Shown piece by piece: positions 59,916 through 64,000 of a stretch of DNA of 64,000 bases. The DNA comes from Serratia symbiotica (Periphyllus acericola) (GTDB lineage Bacteria > Pseudomonadota > Gammaproteobacteria > Enterobacterales > Enterobacteriaceae). The translations under genes were made by a program, and so were the position numbers. The notes beneath the pieces were generated by a model. The model had not been told where the DNA came from, searched no databases, and saw only the letters and a program-made list of their open reading frames with translations. Within the stretch, counting starts at the first letter, position 1; each line of letters begins with the position of its first letter. The stretch is taken from positions 186,001-250,000 of the forward strand of contig NZ_OZ026452.1 of assembly GCF_964019515.1 (NCBI RefSeq), read 5' to 3'.

Positions 59916-60074
59916 TATACCCTAAATAATTAGAGTTGCAGGAAGGCAGTAACGCTGGGCTACAGGCTTAACATCTGGGATCAGGTTCATTAATCCCAAG
60001 GCATTTACATCATTCAGTGACTAGATTGAGCGAGGAAAACTATCGCACAGGCAATCTGAAGTATGACGGGTATA
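59916..60074. repeat. ERIC element between hemC and cyaA
   Basis: Begins TATACCCTAAATAATTAGAG and ends CTGAAGTATGACGGGTATA, with the core ATTAATCCCAAGGCATTTACATC and GTGACTAGATTGAGCGAGG. About 159 bp, so it too is longer than the standard element. It lies in the divergent promoter region; the rest of 59805-60261 has no gene. Confidence 0.82.
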
Positions 60075-60261
60075 AGAGCCTCTCGCATTAAACTCAAAAT
60101 CGTTTTGAGAGGCGGTGACTTAAACAGCGAAGCGTTACATCCTTTACGGTCAATCATCAAAGTGTTAAATTGGTCACGTTTCCGCCAAATATTCTCATAA
60201 CACTCATGGCGCAATGGAATGCGCATTTTTTCTAAACACTGGGATGATCAGGTGAGACATC

Positions 60262-61981
60262 TTGTACCTTTACATCGAGACACTGAAGCAAAGACTGGAT
60301 GCGATCAATCAATTACACATCGATCGCGCCTTAGCAGCCATGAGGCCATTGTTTCAACGGGTATACCGTCTACAACCTGCCCTATTGCACCACTATCATC
60401 CCCTAATTCCGGGTTACCTGCACGGTAATGTTCCCCATGGCGTTTGCCTCTACACCCCTGATCAACCCCAACAAGATTACCTTGATGACTTAGCAGATAG
60501 CAGATAAATGGGAAAGCCCGTTTGCCAAACCAGCCAGTGATGAACTACGGATTGCCAGCATTTACTCGATGGGTAGCACCTCTTCGATCGGCCAGAGTTG
60601 CAGTTCGGATCTCGACATCTGGGTCTGCCACCAGTCCTGGCTAGATAACGAAGAACGCCACCTTTTGCAGCAGAAATGCAGCCTGCTGGAAAAGTGGGCA
60701 GCGTCGTTGGGGGTGGAAGTCAGCTTTTTTCTGATCGATGAAAATCGCTTCCGCCATAACGAAAGTGGCAGCCTAGACAGTGAAAACTGCGGCTCTACTC
60801 AACATATCCTGTTGCTAGATGAGTTTTACTGCACTGCGGTGCGCTTGGCTGGCAAACGCATTCTGTGGAATATGGTGCCGGGCGAAGAAGAAACGCATTA
60901 TGACTAATATGTGCTGTCGCTCTACGCACAAGGCGTGTTAACACCGAACGAATGGCTGGATCTCGGTGGCCTGAGCACGTTGTCGGCGGAAGAGTACTTT
61001 GGTGCCAGCCTATGGCAGCTATATAAGAGCATCGATTCGCCTTACAAGGCTGTGCTGAAAACCCTGCCACTGGAAGCCTATTCCTGGGAATACCCCAACA
61101 CCCAACTGCTGGCGATGGATATCAAAAAGCGCCTGCACGCTGGCGAGATCGTCTGCTTCGGACTCAACGCTTACTGCATGATGCTCGAACGAGTCACCCA
61201 CTACCTGACTGAAATCAACGACCCGACCCGCCTCGACCTGGTTCGCCGCTGTTTCTACCTGAAAGTCTGTGAAAAACTGTCGTTGGCCCAAGCCTGTATT
61301 GGCTGGCGGCGGAAAATCCTCAGCCAACTGGTGAGCGAATGGGGCTGGAGCGAAGAGCGACTGGCGATCCTGAACAACCGTGCCAACTGGAAGATAGAAC
61401 GGGTGTGTGAAGCACATAACGAACTGCTGGATACGATGATGCAAAGTTATCGCAACCTGATCCGCTTTGGCAGCCGCAAGAACCTCAATGTCAGTGCCAG
61501 TCCGCAGGATATCGGCGTGCTGACCCGCAAGCTATAAGCCGCCTCTGAAGCCTTGCCCGGCAAAGTAACGCTGGTAAACCCCCAGATCTGTCGGAAAAAG
61601 ATTTAACCTTTATTTATGTGCCGAATGGCCGCGCCAACCACAACGGCTGGTACTTGTACAACCAGGCACCATCGATAGATTCCATCGTTAGCAATCAACC
61701 GATGGAATATAACCGCTAATAGATTCCATCGTTAGCAATCAACCGATGGAATATAACCGCTATCTGAATAAACTGGTAGCCTGGGCCTATTTCAACGGCC
61801 TGCTAAGGCCGAAGACCAGACTGAATATTAAGAACAGTAACCGGTGTGATACCGTCAAATTGCAATAATTGGTGGCCGATGTCTCCCATCACTTCCCGCT
61901 GCGCCTGCCAGCACCCACGCCGAAAGCGCTGTACTAATTCAACGGTCTATGCACTCTGCATCCGAATAAAGCTAGCTTGGC
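60262..61981 (+). pseudogene. cyaA: Adenylate cyclase CyaA, disrupted and truncated
   Basis: From TTG 60262 (the start codon also used in E. coli): [20 protein letters not shown], frameshift near 60500, then the catalytic core [21 protein letters not shown] (nucleotidyltransferase GS...D.D motif). TAA follows HYD (60905-60907), then reading is open to VLTRKL-TAA (61535-61537). Then come VTLVNPQI, a shift, a 44-bp tandem duplication (61675-61762), [14 protein letters not shown] and HHFPLRLPAPTPKALY. The C-terminal glucose-sensing part (about 300 residues) is absent. Confidence 0.95.
61675..61762 (+). repeat. 44-bp perfect tandem duplication inside cyaA
   Basis: Two identical 44-bp units (61675-61718 and 61719-61762), each starting ATAGATTCCATCG and ending ATAACCGCTA. 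They encode [12 protein letters not shown] once in the ancestral gene. 44 is not a multiple of three, so the duplication shifts the frame. Confidence 0.95.
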
Positions 61982-61983
61982 TA

Positions 61984-62014
61984 TTATACCCTAAAGAATT
62001 CGAGTTGCAGGAAG
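61984..62014. repeat. ERIC end fragment
   Basis: TATACCCTAAAGAATTCGAG followed by TTGCAGGAAG matches one outer end of the ERIC elements above. It sits exactly where cyaA sequence ends and TpsB sequence begins, marking a deletion joint. Confidence 0.75.
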
Positions 62015-62991
62015 ATGGGGAAGAGAGCGGTTCCGCCACCTTGTCGGTGGATGCGTCTTTTGCGCAGAACGACCTGTTTTACGCCAACCTTGACAAGGAT
62101 TTGTTTCAACACGGGCCATTCGGAAACCGATCGCACACCCTGAACTACTTCTTCCCGCTGGGATATTGGGCATTTTCCGCCAACTACACCGACTACAGCT
62201 ACCATCAGAACATCCCCAATGCCAACGCAGTACTGCATTACAGCAGCCAGAGCGACACTCTCCAACTGACAGTATCCCGGTTGCTGTATCGCGACCAGTC
62301 GCACAAGACCACGCTCAACCTGCGTGGCTACCGTAAGTATTCCACTAATGCGGTGAATGACATCAACATCGACCTGCAAAAACGCCGTACCGCTGGCTGG
62401 GAGTTAGGGCTAAACCAGCGCAGCTACCTTGGCCGTACCACGCTGGATGCGAACATCAACTTGCGGCGCGGCACTGGCGTACTTAATGCCTTTCCAGCCC
62501 AGGAAGAGGCGTCCCACAGCGGCAGCGCCCGCACAGGTATGCTGCTCGGTGACCTAAGCGGTCAATCAGCCCTTCGCCTGGTGTGAGCAGCCTTGGCGAT
62601 ACTACACCAGCGTACGTGGCCAGTGGAACCAGAGCGCGCTGACGCCTCAGCAGCGTATGGCCATTGCCGGGCGTTACACTCACTGTACGCGGCTTTGACG
62701 GCGAACAAATGCTGTCTGGCGAAAAAGGCCAACTGTGGCGCAACGAAATCGCCTGGAATGTGTTTTCACGCGGGCACGAGCTGTACCTGACCACCGACTG
62801 CGGCTGCGTAGACGTCCCCAGGCACTCGCGACCTAGTCGGCCATCAACTGGCGGGCAGTGCACTTGGCGTGCGGGGCATGCTGTGGGGACGGTTCAATTA
62901 TGACCTGTCTGCCGGGTTGCCGCTCTACAAGCCGCAGGGCTTCCACACCTCAGGCGCGACGGCCAGCTTTAGCCTCAGCCTGGAAATCTGA
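62015..62991 (+). pseudogene. TpsB outer-membrane transporter (ShlB/CdiB-like), disrupted
   Basis: The signal peptide and POTRA domains are missing. The barrel part reads YANLDKDLFQHGPFGNRSHT, LRGYRKYSTNAVNDINIDLQ and RRTAGWELGLNQRSYLGRTT. It then shifts frame near 62575 (PWRYYTSVRGQWNQSALTPQ) and near 62675 into VRGFDGEQMLSGEKGQLWRN, the conserved motif of the family. A last shift near 62825 leads to VGHQLAGSALGVRGMLWGRF and FSLSLEI-stop. It would export the TpsA protein encoded next. Confidence 0.88.
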
Positions 62992-63066
62992 GGCCCAAGC
63001 GCCATGATACCGACCCTTTTGCAGATACTGACCTGAACAGACTGACTTTTATCACGGATGTGACCC

Positions 63067-64000
63067 ATGAACAAACATTGCTATTTCAGCCGCACCCACG
63101 GGGAGTTACGGGTGGTGTCCGAACTGGCTCGCAGCTACAGCACTGAACCGGGGCAAAGCCGGGATAGCGGCGGCATCCGCTTGTGGGTAACGGTGCGCCG
63201 TGCGGTGTAGCTGCTGGGGTTGGCGCTGTTTTCCGGGCCTGCCCTGGCCGATGGCATTGTGGCAGATGTCACCGCCGCGCCCGGCCAGCGGCCCGAAGTC
63301 ATCGCCACCCAGAACGGTTTGCCACAGGTCAATATAACCGCCCCCAATCAGGCTGGGATATCGCACAACCAATACCAGCAGTTCGATGTCGACGCCAAAG
63401 GGGCCATCCTCAACAACTCGGCGGTGATAACCTCCACCCAAATGGCCGGGATGATCCAAAGTAACCCCAACCCCAACCTCAACCCCAATGCCGCCCAGGC
63501 GCGGGTTATCCTCAATAAAGTCAACAGCAATGATCCCAGCCAACTACGTAGTTTCTGGAGGTAGCCGGCGGGCATTGTCTGCAACGGCTGCGTCACCCTC
63601 AACGCCGGACGCATGACGCTGACCACCGGCAAGCCGCAGTTGAACGCCGACGGCAGCCTGGCAGGCTACCAGGTCGAGCGCGGTTTAGTGCGTGTTGAGG
63701 GCGGCGGACTCAATGGTGATACCCGTCATGACACCGAGTACGTAGATATCCTCGCGCGTGCGGTAGACATCAACGCCAGCGTCTGGGCCAAAACCGGGCT
63801 ATTGGTGGTCGCTAGGCGCAACCGGATAGGTGCGGACGGCACCACAGCAACGCCGCTGGCGGACGACAGCAGCACCAAACACGAACTGGCGATAGACATT
63901 GTGCAGATAGGGTCAGGTATAGTGGCCAAATCCGCATGATAGGCACAGAAGCCGGCGTGGGGGTATGCAACCAGGGCGGACACCTGCAAGCGGGCAAAAC
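63067..64000 (+). pseudogene. TpsA exoprotein (filamentous haemagglutinin/CdiA-like), disrupted, 5' part
   Basis: From ATG 63067: MNKHCYFSRTHGELRVVSEL, an extended signal peptide broken by TAG at codon 48 (63208-63210). Then comes the TPS secretion domain: PQVNITAPNQAGISHNQYQQ, FDVDAKGAILNNS, VILNKVNSNDPSQL. After that a deletion leaves FWR-stop (63562-63564) before PAGIVCNGC, where homologues have about 16 more residues. The frame continues (VERGLVRVEGGG, DILARAVDINASVWA) to a shift near 63920 (IGTEAGVGVCNQGG). The gene runs off the window. It is CdiA- or haemagglutinin-like; the C-terminal toxin or adhesin end is not visible. Confidence 0.9.

Overview
The window is a stretch of an enterobacterial chromosome that is decaying. 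Protein sequences and gene order point to Serratia, and most likely to a host-restricted lineage such as the aphid symbiont Serratia symbiotica; that species assignment is from memory of the family, not from a search. Gene order still follows the free-living Enterobacterales backbone in blocks. About twenty genes carry stop codons, frameshifts or internal deletions, and the spaces between blocks hold insertion sequences, ERIC elements and an unnamed ~150-bp repeat. No rRNA, tRNA or CRISPR array was seen.

Layout. 1-9246: end of the S10 operon, then the complete spc and alpha ribosomal-protein operons (rpmC to rplQ, with secY and rpoA), all intact, closed by a strong terminator. 9343-9966: zntR killed by one nonsense codon and arfA cut at codon 39. 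10008-16379: an IS256-type end, then a Sit/Yfe iron-manganese ABC operon (sitABCD) bracketed by two same-orientation IS903-type copies. 16550-20084: remnants of glpG, glpE and a DeoR-type regulator, intact nfuA, broken gntX, intact bioH. 19848-22828: intact feoABC behind a Fur-box-like site. 22829-23137: a scar where pckA-envZ-ompR-greB-yhgF would be expected. 23138-28434: intact hslO, then broken hslR, nudE, mrcA and hofM, the last cut by an IS. 29862-34351: intact parE and parC. 34419-39482: murA, ibaG and the mlaFEDCB lipid-transport operon. 39958-48021: broken yrbG, then kdsD-kdsC-lptC-lptA-lptB-rpoN, broken hpf, ptsN, rapZ and npr. 48195-50106: remnants of a small catabolic locus. 51533-54439: dusA with the wreck of a tyrosine integrase beside it and an intact hicAB toxin-antitoxin pair. 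54512-55761: a fused double-IS remnant. 55762-59804: hemY (broken), hemX, hemD, hemC. 60262-61981: broken cyaA. 61990-64000: remnants of a two-partner secretion (TpsB/TpsA, CdiBA-like) pair running off the window.

How it fits together. Retained functions are translation, protein export, type IV topoisomerase, peptidoglycan precursor synthesis, LPS assembly (Kdo supply plus Lpt), outer-membrane lipid asymmetry (Mla), iron and manganese uptake (Feo, Sit), Fe-S carriage (NfuA), biotin (BioH) and early tetrapyrrole synthesis. Lost or damaged functions are regulatory, stress-related or competitive: zinc sensing, ribosome rescue and hibernation, cAMP signalling, osmosensing, PBP1A, DNA-uptake-like pilus assembly and contact-dependent exoproteins. 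This is the pattern expected of a recent host-associated bacterium.

The most unusual observation concerns the dominant IS. All five IS903-type copies share the same amber codon at transposase position 196, and all four copies covering position 259 have alanine in place of the catalytic glutamate. The element therefore seems to have spread while unable to make its own active transposase.
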